A stretch of DNA of 64,000 nucleotides, taken from contig NZ_BNGS01000005.1 of assembly GCF_014905555.1 (NCBI RefSeq), forward strand, positions 558,001 to 622,000. Direction: 5' to 3'. This DNA comes from Streptomyces sp. Y2F8-2. Lineage in GTDB: Bacteria > Actinomycetota > Actinomycetes > Streptomycetales > Streptomycetaceae. Position numbers and translations under genes: made by a program. The notes under the pieces are model-generated. The model was not told where the DNA came from, made no database searches, and saw nothing but the letters and a program-made list of their open reading frames with translations. The stretch's first letter is position 1. Each line of letters opens with the position of its first letter. Shown one piece after another: positions 25,033 through 44,364 of this stretch.

Positions 25033-26807
25033 CAGTGGTCGTTCCTCAGTCTCCCGGCACAGCGGCCGATGATCTCCCGGGCCGCCTCACTGGCGGTGCA
25101 GGACTTCTCTTCCTCATTACTGGGCTCGGTGCGGCGTGTAAGGGGCCGCGGCCTGGGTTGGAGCAGCTCACTACGGTCGTCGGGCACCCACAAGGACATC
25201 TCGTCCAAGGGGATTTCGTAGAGGGGCTCTGCTTCCTCACCCAGGCGTCGTGCCGTCTCGATACGCCGGATACGGTCCTTGGCCCCGTTGATGTACTCAA
25301 GTTGTTCAGTCGGCACTTGCCGGCGCAGATCACGCCATCCCTGCCCCCACTCAATGGAGCCGTGTTCGACACACAGCGCGAGGTAGGGATTAAGGACGTC
25401 TCGCGGCTTGCCCTTGAACCGCAAGGACTGCAGGAGGTCGCTGAGTGCCCTCATGCGCCGCCGTTGCGTCCCGTCCACTCCGCCACGCCGTCTGCCTCCT
25501 CGCTTGAGTACGTCTTCAAGGAGACCGATGCCCCGGTCGAGCCGGTCACTGTCGCCGGGGCGTGCACGCAGGAAGGTCAAGTAGGCCTGAACGGCCCGTG
25601 CCTCTCGGTCCGCCGCGCCTGCGGCTCCATGGGATTCCCAATTGCGCAGTGTCGCGGCCTGTTGCAAGGCGGCACCCAGCACATGGTCCGTCTGTTCCGG
25701 TTCGCAGGCCATGGCCCAGTGGATGTCGTCCAGAAGCTGGTACAGACGCCGGGTTCCCGCCCAATAGTGGAACGGCGTGCTCCCGGAAATGAGACGGTCT
25801 TCGGGGAGGCAGTCCTCCAGCAGGCCGAAGAGCGACCGGTCGCGGCCCAGACGGCCGTCGACCTGACCGCCTTGCCGGATGCGCCGCAAGGACACGACCA
25901 GATCGGCGAGGTCTGGGGGCAGTTCCCGGTCTCCGTACGCTTGAACGGCGTCCAGCACGGATACCTCTCCGTTGAGGAGAGCCGAGCGCAGACTCCACTC
26001 GCCGTGCCGCCCGTCGACCGCGTCCACCGTACCGCCAGCCTCAAGAATCCGCCGACAGGCTTCGTCCCACCAGTGCAGGGCTTCCACATCGGCGTCGCTG
26101 AGCCGCCCGGGGTCAAGGCGTGCAATCACATACCGCACGCGGTCGGTCTGCTCCGGCCAGGTGTCTGGTGCCGTGTTCCTACGGAGGGTGCCTTGATCGA
26201 TCAAGTCGTCGACGACTGGTAGCGGCAGGCGTTCGATGAGCCGTTGCCAGGCCGCGGCCGAGAGCACAGCGCGTCCCTTGGCCTCGGTGGCTTCCAGGTG
26301 TAGCTGCCAGGCGTCGACGGATCCAGGTTGCGTCTCCGGCGCCGGGAGGCGGCCGGAGCGGATCGCTTCGGCACGCACGCGATCTTCTTCGGTGAGAATG
26401 GGCAGGCCCCCTGCCGCCAGATCGAGCAGGTGCCCCAGGGCGGACAGAGGCGCAGCCCGGCTCAGCAGTTCGACGGCATCGGAAGCCACAGCCCGCAGCG
26501 GATCCGCGGTGAGAGAGGCCCGCTCCGACAGGCTGTCGACAAGCGTCGGTCTCTCTCCCAGCTCATCAACGACTCGCTGGAGAACGTGGATCACGCGCGG
26601 AGGCAACCGCATCGGCTCGGGAGTCGGCTCGTTCGTGGCCAGGTCGGTCCGCAGCCCCGACGGAGCGGCACCTGCAGCGGCACGGCGCCGAGCACGCAGA
26701 GGGGCGATAGCGCCGCTCTCCCGGGCCCGGCGACGCTGCACCCGCCGCTCCAGTTCCGCACGCCTCAGGTCTTCCAGTTCCCCTGAGGCTGCAGGCTCCG
26801 TTGTCAT
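25032..26807 (-). CDS. Large helical protein with possible degenerate J-domain
   Basis: 591 residues from an ATG at 26807 with GGGGGAGG eight bases upstream. It is mostly helical with an Arg/Ala-rich N-terminus. Near residue 480 the stretch NPYLALCVEHGSIEWGQGWR, followed by DLRRQVPTEQLEYINGAKDRIRRIE, has the order of a J-domain: start Y-x-x-L, a W-x-x-L-R-R helix, then I-N-x-A-K-D-R-I. The HPD tripeptide that stimulates Hsp70 is absent. Its one-base overlap with a GrpE-like gene and proximity to an Hsp70-like gene supports a dedicated client or J-like adaptor. No other family was recognised. Confidence 0.45.
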   Translation of the reverse strand: MTTEPAASGELEDLRRAELERRVQRRRARESGAIAPLRARRRAAAGAAPSGLRTDLATNEPTPEPMRLPPRVIHVLQRVVDELGERPTLVDSLSERASLTADPLRAVASDAVELLSRAAPLSALGHLLDLAAGGLPILTEEDRVRAEAIRSGRLPAPETQPGSVDAWQLHLEATEAKGRAVLSAAAWQRLIERLPLPVVDDLIDQGTLRRNTAPDTWPEQTDRVRYVIARLDPGRLSDADVEALHWWDEACRRILEAGGTVDAVDGRHGEWSLRSALLNGEVSVLDAVQAYGDRELPPDLADLVVSLRRIRQGGQVDGRLGRDRSLFGLLEDCLPEDRLISGSTPFHYWAGTRRLYQLLDDIHWAMACEPEQTDHVLGAALQQAATLRNWESHGAAGAADREARAVQAYLTFLRARPGDSDRLDRGIGLLEDVLKRGGRRRGGVDGTQRRRMRALSDLLQSLRFKGKPRDVLNPYLALCVEHGSIEWGQGWRDLRRQVPTEQLEYINGAKDRIRRIETARRLGEEAEPLYEIPLDEMSLWVPDDRSELLQPRPRPLTRRTEPSNEEEKSCTASEAAREIIGRCAGRLRNDH

Positions 26808-26985
26808 CGAACAGTCCTCCCCCTCCACCGTGCACGCCCGGTTCCCTCCCCAATCGGTCCGGTCACGGTGATCGCCCTGATGGTAAAGCAGGAAATTGCC
26901 GCCTTCGTAGTCCTACGGCGGACGTCACCAGCGAAAACGCCCGCCGACTGGGTGCTATGCGGGTCGGTCGCCGTCCGACGGCCGT

Positions 26986-27630
26986 TCAACCGACCCGCTT
27001 CCACTCCTGGCAGCCATTCGTCTTGAAGTACTCGCCGTTGCTCAGCGCCACGCGCCCCGTCCGCGGATCTTGCGGCTCGCCTCGGTGGCCGAGTGGAGAA
27101 TTGCGTCGGTTACGCGGCCGCCGGAGTCTTGACGCCACCGCTGAAGTCGAGAAGCCCAGCGTCGTCTTAGCGGCGGTGCAGTCCCGGACGCCGCCTCGCC
27201 TCTCCAGCTGCGACTGCCTCCTACGGTCAACCGAGCCCGGCCGTACCACATCGTCCGGGGCCCGGGATGTCACATGTCCCTCGGCATCTGTGTAGCGCAA
27301 CAGCAGCGCCCCGACCGGATCAAGCCAGGGGAACACATTTTCTCCACGGTTCCGTGCAACCTTTTCCACACTCGGACGGTCGATGTCTGTATGCACCACC
27401 GATTTCCGGACAGGGAGCCCCACCCTGCCCAGCTCATCTCGCAGCCGCCGACGTTCGGCGTCGCCGAGCCCGAGTCGCTGCGCGTGCGCCGTGAACACCT
27501 CGTCCGGCACCGCGCCGTCAACGGCAGCGCGCCGAAGGCGAGTCAGCAGCTCGGCCAGTACGGCTTTCGTCACGGGCGCGCCCTGGGCTCCGGCCACCTG
27601 ATGCCGCATATCGTCCACCCCCCAGCCCAA
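26986..27630 (-). pseudogene. Hypothetical gene, probably decayed
   Basis: The open frame from ATG 27630 gives about 214 residues. The first 120 (VTKAVLAELLTRLRRAAVDGAVPDE..., LGLPVRKSVVHTDIDRPSVEK, NVFPWLDPVGALLLRYTDAEG) are well-formed and helical, like a conserved Streptomyces protein with possible winged-helix repeats. The last 90 become Arg-rich and unlike protein. A neighbouring frame contains a more natural stretch (RVTDAILHSATEASRKIRG), and the final GEYFKTNGCQEWKRVG is again plausible in the first frame. This pattern suggests one or more frameshifts. It is divergent from the kinase-helicase operon and could once have regulated it. Confidence 0.4.
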
Positions 27631-27658
27631 CTACACGGGCGCAGCGTAGAGGTGACGC

Positions 27659-27673
27659 GTTGACAGTGTCAAC
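27659..27673. promoter_or_regulatory. GTTGAC-N3-GTCAAC operator with overlapping -35 of the kinase-helicase operon
   Basis: GTTGACAGTGTCAAC is a perfect dyad. Its TTGACA forms a consensus -35, with a T/A-rich -10 candidate (CCTATAAA) about 18-20 bases on. It lies about 145 bases before the GTG at 27818. The same dyad occurs at 53200 upstream of the facing operon. Confidence 0.65.
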
Positions 27674-27817
27674 GGATCGTACGCCTATAAAAGATGGCAC
27701 CTTTCGTGTACGGTACCCGGGATCGCACTGCGCTCTGTGACACCACATGAGCGAAGCGGCGTCACGTGCAGGGGGTCAAGACCCTTGGGGCAGCGAGATG
27801 AGCGCAGAGGAGAGCCC

Positions 27818-34108
<6,291 letters not shown>

Positions 34109-34137
34109 TCCCGTATCGCAAGGACTTGGCTACGTAC

Positions 34138-37103
34138 ATGGCACTCACGTACTCCGTCGGCTCTCTGGTGACGGCCCGCGGCCGCGAATGGGTGGTCCTC
34201 CCCGAGAGCGAGCCCGACCTGCTGGTGCTGCGCCCGCTGGGCGGCTCCGACGACGACATCGCCGCCGTGTTCCCGGCGTTCGAAGAGGTGAAGGGCGCCG
34301 AGTTCGCTCCTCCGGAGCCCGGCGACCTCGGCGACCAGCGCGCGGCGGGCCTGCTGCGCACGGCACTTCGGGTCGGCTTCCGCTCCGGCGCGGGCCCGTT
34401 CCGCTCGCTGGCCGGCATCGCGGTGGAACCCCGCGCGTACCAGCTCGTACCGCTCCTGATGGCCCTGCGGCAGAAGACGGTCCGCATGCTGATCTCCGAC
34501 GACGTCGGCATCGGCAAGACGATCGAGGCGGGCCTGATCGCGAGCGAACTCCTCGCGCAGGGCGAGGCGACCGGCCTGGCAGTGCTGTGTTCCCCGGCGC
34601 TGGCCGAGCAGTGGCAGCAGGAGCTGCGTACCAAGTTCGCCATCGACGCGGAGCTGGTCCTCGCCTCTACCGTGTCCCGCCTCGAACGGGGCCTGGACCT
34701 GGGCCAGTCCTTGTTCGACAAGTACCCGAACGTCGTCGTCTCCACGGACTTCATCAAGTCCACGCGCCACCGTGACGACTTCGTACGCCACTGTCCCGAC
34801 CTGGTGATCGTGGACGAGGCACACACTTGTGTGGCCGCCGACGACACGTCTGCGAGCGCCCAGAACCAGCTCCGCTACGAACTGCTGCGCCGGGTCGCGG
34901 AGGATGCCACCCGCCACCTGATCCTGGTGACGGCGACGCCGCACAGCGGCAAGGAGTCGGCGTTCCGTAATCTGCTGGGCCTGGTCAAGCCCGAACTGGC
35001 GTCCGTGGACCTGGAGACGGACGCGGGCAGGAGGCTCCTGGCCCAGCACTTCGTGGCGCGCAAGCGGGCCGACGTACGCCAGTACCTCACCAAGGAGGAC
35101 GGCCTCGGCGACGACTCGCTCGCCGAGCGCACCGCGTTCCCCTCCGACCGCTACTTCAAGGACGAGACGTACAAGCTGTCGCCGGAGTACCGGGCGCTGC
35201 TGGATGACGCGATCGCGTACGCGAGTGAGCGCGTGGAGGCGGCCGACAGCCGGGGTCGGCGGGAGGCGCGGATCGCCTGGTGGTCGGCGATCGCCCTGCT
35301 GCGCTCGCTGGTGTCGTCGCCCCGGGCCGCCGCCCAGACGCTGCGTACGCGCTCCGCGGCGGCGGTGGCGGCATCGGCGGAGGAGGCCGACCGGCTCGGC
35401 GCCCCGCTGACCAGTGACGCGGCGGACAGCGACGCGCTGGAAGGCATGGACGTGGCGCCGGGTGCGGAGACGGAGGAGAACGCCGGCTCGCGGCTGGCCG
35501 AACTCGCCCGGCGGGCTGAGCAGTTGGAGGGACCGGACGGGGACCTCAAGCTCAAGGCGCTCATCAAGCATCTCAAGGCGTTGCTGGCCGACGGCCACAA
35601 CCCCATCGTCTTCTGCCGCTACATCCCCACCGCCGAGTACCTGGCGGAGCAGTTGGGCAACACGAACGCAGACGGTAACAAGAAGCGCGGCCCGCTCGGT
35701 GCGAAGGCCGTGGTCAAGGCGGTGACGGGCACGCTGTCCCCGCAGCAGCGCGTGGAGCGCATCGAGCAGCTGGCGGCGGAGGCGGGCGAGGACGCCGCCG
35801 CGCGCCGGGTCCTGATCGCCACGGACTGCCTGTCCGAGGGCGTGAACCTCCAGCACCACTTCGACGCAGTCGTCCACTACGACCTGGCCTGGAACCCGAC
35901 CCGCCACGACCAGCGGGAGGGCCGCGTCGACCGCTACGGCCAGAAGCGGGACCAGGTCCGCGTCATCACCCTGTACGGCGAGGACAACGGCATCGACGGC
36001 AAGGTGCTGGAGGTGCTGATCAAGAAGCACCGGCAGATCAAGAAGGACCTCGGCATCTCCGTCTCCGTTCCGGACGAGATGTCCACGGGAGTGACGGACG
36101 CGATCGTCGAGTGGCTGCTGCTGCGCGGCCGGCAGGGCGAACAGGAAGCGCTGTTCGAGTCGGACGCCTTCCAGCAGAGCTTCGCGGACCTGGAGAAGGA
36201 CTGGAACTCGGCGGCGGAGCGCGAGAAGGCGTCGCGGTCGCGGTTCGCGCAGCGGTCCATCCACCCCGAGGAGGTGGCCCGCGAGGTGGCGTCGATCAGG
36301 GAGGCGCTGGGCGGCGCGGGTGAGATCCACACCTTCGTACGGGAGTCGCTGGCGGCCCTGAACGCGGTGATCCGGGACAGCGGCGAGGACTTCACGGCCG
36401 AGGTCGGCGGCACGCCGGCGGGACTCCGGGATGCCCTGGCCGCGGTGGTGGGTGCGGACACGATCGAGAAGGACCGTCCGATCCCGTTCCGCAGCGATCC
36501 GGCGATCGGGCGCGGCGAGGCGGCTCTGGTGCGCACCGACCCGGTGGTCGGCGCTCTCGCCGCGCACGTCCTGAACGCCGCCCTGGACACCCAGGCGGAT
36601 GGTGCACGCCCGGCGCGCCGCTGCGGCGTCATCACGACGGACGCGGTGGCGACGCGCACGACGCTTCTGCTGGTCCGCTACCGGTTCCATCTGACCTTGC
36701 CGTCGCGGAGCGGCGAGAAGCAGCTGGTCGCAGAGGACGCGCGGCTGCTGGCCTTCCAGGGTTCCCCGAAGAACGCGGTGTGGCTGCCGCAGGAGGAGGC
36801 GGTGGCGCTGCTGGAGGCGACGGCGTCGGACAACACGGACGCGCACTTCGGCGAGCGCACGATGACCCGGATCCTGGGGCAGCTGGACGAGGTGTCCTCG
36901 CACTTGGAGGCATACGGCGAGGAGCTGGCCGCCGAGCTGGACGCGTCCCACCGCCGAGTGCGCGCCGCGTCCGGTGAGATCGTCCGCGGCTTGTCCGTCA
37001 CCGCGCAGAAGCCCGCCGACGTCCTCGGCGCGTACGTCTACCTGCCCGCCACCCCCGCTGATTCCGCTGCTGGTTCCCCCGCTTCCGCTGGAGTGTCCGC
37101 CTG

Positions 37104-37104
<1 letters not shown>
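34138..37104 (+). CDS. SNF2-family helicase (DrmD-like)
   Basis: 988 residues from an ATG at 34138; a TTG at 34126 is an alternative. SWI2/SNF2 motifs are intact: Walker A DDVGIGKTIEAGLI (Lys127), DEAH at Asp226, VTATPHSGKE motif III, and C-terminal TDCLSEGVNLQHHFDAVVHY and WNPTRHDQREGRVDRYGQ (motifs V-VI). The remaining 400 residues are helical with no catalytic motif seen. The protein belongs to the RapA/DrmD group of dsDNA translocases found in DISARM and related defence loci. It follows the kinase-helicase by 29 bases and overlaps the methyltransferase start (TGATG), so the three are one operon. Confidence 0.85.
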
Positions 37105-41159
<4,055 letters not shown>

Positions 41160-41189
41160 CCGCCCGGCGATCGCCGCGCGCACCCAGAC

Positions 41190-41210
41190 CACCCTCAACT
41201 GCGAGAAGCC
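41190..41210 (+). repeat. Direct repeat, left copy (flanks the 416-aa gene)
   Basis: CACCCTCAACTGCGAGAAGCC, 19 of 21 bases shared with 42516-42536. Weaker similarity extends some 30 bases upstream of both copies. Confidence 0.7.
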
Positions 41211-41226
41211 ACTTCAGGAGCGGGCA

Positions 41227-42477
41227 ATGGACAACGAGATTCAGCTGATCAGTGACGGTGATGGACTGGCGGTCATCGGGAATGCGACGGATGTCGAACG
41301 CTTCCTCGTCTCGGAGGGACTGCCGTCGAAGGACCTCGGACTGCAACGGCTCAAGTCCGTCTTCGGCACCGGGGCTGAAGTCGCGCAGGCAGGCTCGGAG
41401 ATTGCCGCCAACTCCGGTCGCTGGGTGAAGCTGACCCAGGAGTCCGCAGAGCGTGTGAAGAAGTTCGGGCTGATGGAAAGCAAGACGCCAGGCGTCAGCC
41501 ATGCGATGGTGGGGAAGCCCGGCTCAATCAAGTCATGGCTCCAGATCGAAAAGGGGGCCGGCTCGTTCCTGACCAACCCGGCGCTTCTGTCTGGTGCCGC
41601 GGGGATCATGGCACAGCTCGCGATGCAGCAGACCATGGACGAGATCACCGACTATCTCGCCACGATCGACGAGAAGGTCGACGACGTGCTCCGCGCCCAG
41701 AAGGACGCTGTGTTGGCGGACATGATCGGAGTGGACCTCGTCATCGAGGAGGCCATGACCATCCGAGAGCAGGTGGGCCGGGTCTCCGAGGTCACGTGGT
41801 CGAAGGTGCAGGCCACGTCGGCGACGATCGCGCGAACCCAGGCCTACGCGTTGCGTCAACTCGACGCACTCGCGGAGAAGATGGAGCGCAAGACCAAGAT
41901 CGGTGACCTCGCCACGACGGCCAAGGAAGCAGAATCCAAGGCTCAGGAGTGGCTCGCTGTTCTGGCTCGTTGCTTCCAACTGCAGGACGGGATCGCCGTG
42001 CTCGAACTCGATCGAGTGCTGGACACGACTCCGGAGGAGCTGGACCGGCATCGCCAGGGACTTCGGGCCGCCCGGCAGAACCGGCTGGATCTCATCTCGC
42101 GGAGCACTGAGCGTCTGGTGGCCCGGATGAATGCGGCCGCCGGAACGGCCAACGCGAAGGTGCTGCTGAACCCGACCAAGTCCCCGGCTGTAGTCCAGTC
42201 GAGCAACCATGTCACAACCAGCGTCCATGACTTCCACGGACGGCTCGGGATTGAGTCTGGTCGCCCGTCATCGGAGGCGAGACGATGGGTGGACGCGGCC
42301 GCAGAGGCGAGAGACAAGGCGCTCGAGACAGGAGCAAAAGGCGTCGAAGCCGCCATGAGCCTCGGCAACGAGACCCTCGACCGGGCCAGCTCGGTAACGG
42401 GCAAACTCTCCAGCGGGATCGCCGAGCGAGCGCGCCGTCTGCTCAGGGACGAGGAGAAACGCGACGCGGAAGGCTGA
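41227..42477 (+). CDS. Hypothetical coiled-coil protein with one hydrophobic segment
   Basis: 416 residues from an ATG at 41227. Mostly helical and charged, with one hydrophobic stretch at about residues 113-136 (FLTNPALLSGAAGIMAQLAM) and long coiled-coil-like helices on both sides (for example TMDEITDYLATIDEKVDDVLRA). No catalytic motif was seen. This layout occurs in helical bundle proteins and some pore-forming toxins (inference only). It is the last gene of the helicase-methylase operon, 68 bases after the methyltransferase, and lies between two copies of a 21-base direct repeat, suggesting a cassette gained later. It may be an accessory effector or an unrelated passenger. Confidence 0.6.
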   Translation: MDNEIQLISDGDGLAVIGNATDVERFLVSEGLPSKDLGLQRLKSVFGTGAEVAQAGSEIAANSGRWVKLTQESAERVKKFGLMESKTPGVSHAMVGKPGSIKSWLQIEKGAGSFLTNPALLSGAAGIMAQLAMQQTMDEITDYLATIDEKVDDVLRAQKDAVLADMIGVDLVIEEAMTIREQVGRVSEVTWSKVQATSATIARTQAYALRQLDALAEKMERKTKIGDLATTAKEAESKAQEWLAVLARCFQLQDGIAVLELDRVLDTTPEELDRHRQGLRAARQNRLDLISRSTERLVARMNAAAGTANAKVLLNPTKSPAVVQSSNHVTTSVHDFHGRLGIESGRPSSEARRWVDAAAEARDKALETGAKGVEAAMSLGNETLDRASSVTGKLSSGIAERARRLLRDEEKRDAEG

Positions 42478-42515
42478 GAGAGCGCCGCCCGTCAGCCACG
42501 TGCGCAGCGCGTCTA

Positions 42516-42536
42516 CACCCTCAACTGCGAAGAGCC
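42516..42536 (+). repeat. Direct repeat, right copy
   Basis: CACCCTCAACTGCGAAGAGCC, 39 bases after the stop of the 416-aa gene. It pairs with the copy at 41190-41210, 1326 bases away. Confidence 0.7.
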
Positions 42537-42592
42537 GAGTTACGCGTCACGGTGACATGCGCCTGCGAGCCTGCCACCGTGACGCGGTGCCT

Positions 42593-42778
42593 TCAGGCCG
42601 CCGCCACAAAGTCCAGGAAGCGCAACCAGCCGTCTCGGCCCACGGCAAAGGGGGTGCGCATCGCATCCTTGGAGTCCCGCACATAAATGTCCTGCTCGGT
42701 GACGGCCACCTCCACGCAGTCGTCCCCCTGGCTGCCGCTGTAGCTGGACTTGAACCAAGCGAGTTCCGTCGTGTTCAT
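42593..42778 (-). CDS. DUF397 small protein
   Basis: 61 residues, MNTTELAWFKSSYSGSQGDD then CVEVAV and VRDSKD, the hallmark order of DUF397 (WxKSSYS, CVEVA, VRDSKDP). Such proteins accompany WhiJ-type XRE regulators in Streptomyces. The start overlaps the stop of the regulator gene by four bases (ATGA). Known trios modulate development and antibiotic production; here a local role is unknown. Confidence 0.9.
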   Translation of the reverse strand: MNTTELAWFKSSYSGSQGDDCVEVAVTEQDIYVRDSKDAMRTPFAVGRDGWLRFLDFVAAA

Positions 42779-43641
42779 AACTCTCCTCGCAGTCGCTCCA
42801 GCAGACCCCGTGAGTCTTTGGGGTTCAGGGCCTGCGAGCGCAGTGTGTCATAGCGTTGTTGGAGAAGGCTCACCTCATTTACGTCGGCGATCAAGCGGCC
42901 GTTCTGCTGTCCCTCGGAGTACGCGAACCGCCGCCCTTCGGGAGTTTCCAGAAGCCGTACAGGACCGTCCAAGCAAGCGTGCAGCCCGGCATCCAACGGC
43001 ACAAGTTGCAGCGTGACATTGCGTGGTGCGCTGTGCTCCAGCACGTGGTCGAGCATGCCCCGCATCAGCGCCACGTCTCCGAACCGGCGTCGGAAGACGT
43101 GCTCCTCAACGATGAAGCTGAATGGTACGGTCGGCCGCTCGTACAGCATCTGCTGTCGCTCCAAGCGAGCGGACACCAGGGCTTCCAGCCGTTCGTCGGG
43201 CACCACCGGAATAGTGCCCTCGAACACGGCCCGCGCATATCCCTCCGACTGCAACAGCCCAGGCACCAACCGACACTCATACGTACACAGACTCACGGCC
43301 ACCCGCTCCAGCCGAGCCCACCGCCGGAACCAAGTCGCCAGCCCCGCCTCACCCCTCGTCAGAAACCGAGCCGCCCTTCGCAGCGCCCCGGTGTTCCCCA
43401 GCACCTCCTCCGCCCGCTCCACGAACGACTCGTCCGGCATCCGCCGCCCCAGCTCCACCGACTCCACGGTGTGCTTCGAGAACCGCACCAGCTCGCCGAA
43501 CTCGGCCCGGCTGAGCCCCGCGTTCTCCCGCAGGGCCTGGACGACCGCCCCGAAGGTCCGCAAACTGTCCGACGGGGCCGGCTCCCGTTCCGCCTCGCAG
43601 ACCGTCAGCTCGTCACTCGCCCCCACGCCACCGCCCGTCAT
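42775..43641 (-). CDS. WhiJ-like XRE regulator (HTH plus DUF5753/Scr1-type domain)
   Basis: 288 residues. Residues about 25-85 form an XRE helix-turn-helix (ALRENAGLSRAEFGELVRFSKHTVESVELG). The rest is the DUF5753 domain, with landmarks VPGLLQSEGYARAV, FIVEEHVFRRRFG and QLVPLDAGLH. It is coupled to the DUF397 gene and divergent from the ATP-binding protein at 43825, forming the typical WhiJ/DUF397/AbaA-like trio. It probably represses the divergent ATPase gene and itself. The trio sits between the two arms of the candidate defence system and may be an independent insertion. Confidence 0.85.
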   Translation of the reverse strand: MTGGGVGASDELTVCEAEREPAPSDSLRTFGAVVQALRENAGLSRAEFGELVRFSKHTVESVELGRRMPDESFVERAEEVLGNTGALRRAARFLTRGEAGLATWFRRWARLERVAVSLCTYECRLVPGLLQSEGYARAVFEGTIPVVPDERLEALVSARLERQQMLYERPTVPFSFIVEEHVFRRRFGDVALMRGMLDHVLEHSAPRNVTLQLVPLDAGLHACLDGPVRLLETPEGRRFAYSEGQQNGRLIADVNEVSLLQQRYDTLRSQALNPKDSRGLLERLRGEL

Positions 43642-43824
43642 ACGCGGTCACCTCCGATGCCTGCCTGCATGGCCGCCGACGGCCGTTGCCGTCGTCCCCG
43701 CACTGGACAACACCCAGAGTGACCGGAGGTTTCGGGTACCGTCCACGGAATGCGCCCGTACGCTGACGCAGCGTACGGGCCGTACCCCTGGATCACGCTC
43801 CCGCGCGCCCGCCACCGTGGCCCC

Positions 43825-44301
43825 ATGAACGCGACCACACCTCAGCTCCGCTCCCCTCTGCGCACCTTCGCGCAGCAGCTGTCGTCCACGCGCCGCGGAG
43901 CCCGACTCGCCCGCCTGCTCACCTACGAGCAGCTGCGCTCCTGGGAGGTGTCCGCCACCGTCACCGAGCGTGCCGAGCAGATCGTCGCCGAGCTGGCCGC
44001 GAACGCCGTCCTGCACGGCCGCGTCCAAGGCCGCGACTTCCGCCTCACACTCACCCTCGGCCACCCGTCCGCCGACGTCGTCGTCCTCCGCATCGCCGTC
44101 ACCGACGCCCGGGGTGACCAACTGCCCGCCACGTCGACGGACTTCGAGACGCCACCGGACGCCGAAACGGGCCGTGGTCTCCTGCTCGTCACCGCCCTGG
44201 CCAACCGATGGGGCACCGAGCCGTATCCGCCCGGCGGCAAGACCGTATGGGCAGAGGTGGACATCACCGTCCCCGGTCGGCCACCAGCCACCGAACCGTG
44301 A
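43825..44301 (+). CDS. ATP-binding protein (RsbW/AbaA-like HATPase)
   Basis: 158 residues from an ATG at 43825; an upstream ATG at 43750 is less likely. The GHKL/HATPase_c_2 fold is clear: N-box VAELAANAVLHGRVQ, G1 box DARGDQLP and G2 box AETGRGLLLVTALANRWG. The family contains anti-sigma factor kinases and AbaA-like proteins of WhiJ loci. It is divergent from the WhiJ-like regulator and convergent with the 2057-aa ATPase gene, 64 bases away. Confidence 0.85.
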   Translation: MNATTPQLRSPLRTFAQQLSSTRRGARLARLLTYEQLRSWEVSATVTERAEQIVAELAANAVLHGRVQGRDFRLTLTLGHPSADVVVLRIAVTDARGDQLPATSTDFETPPDAETGRGLLLVTALANRWGTEPYPPGGKTVWAEVDITVPGRPPATEP

Positions 44302-44364
44302 ACCACACCAGTCCGGCCGCCCGGTGCGCGGACGGCCTGTACGTTCACACACTGCCCCCGGCTG

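Noticed and set aside
42775..43641. WhiJ-like protein as the proven regulator of the defence arms
   Set aside because: It is the standard partner of its own DUF397/ATPase trio; nothing in the sequence links it to the dyads at 27659 and 53200.
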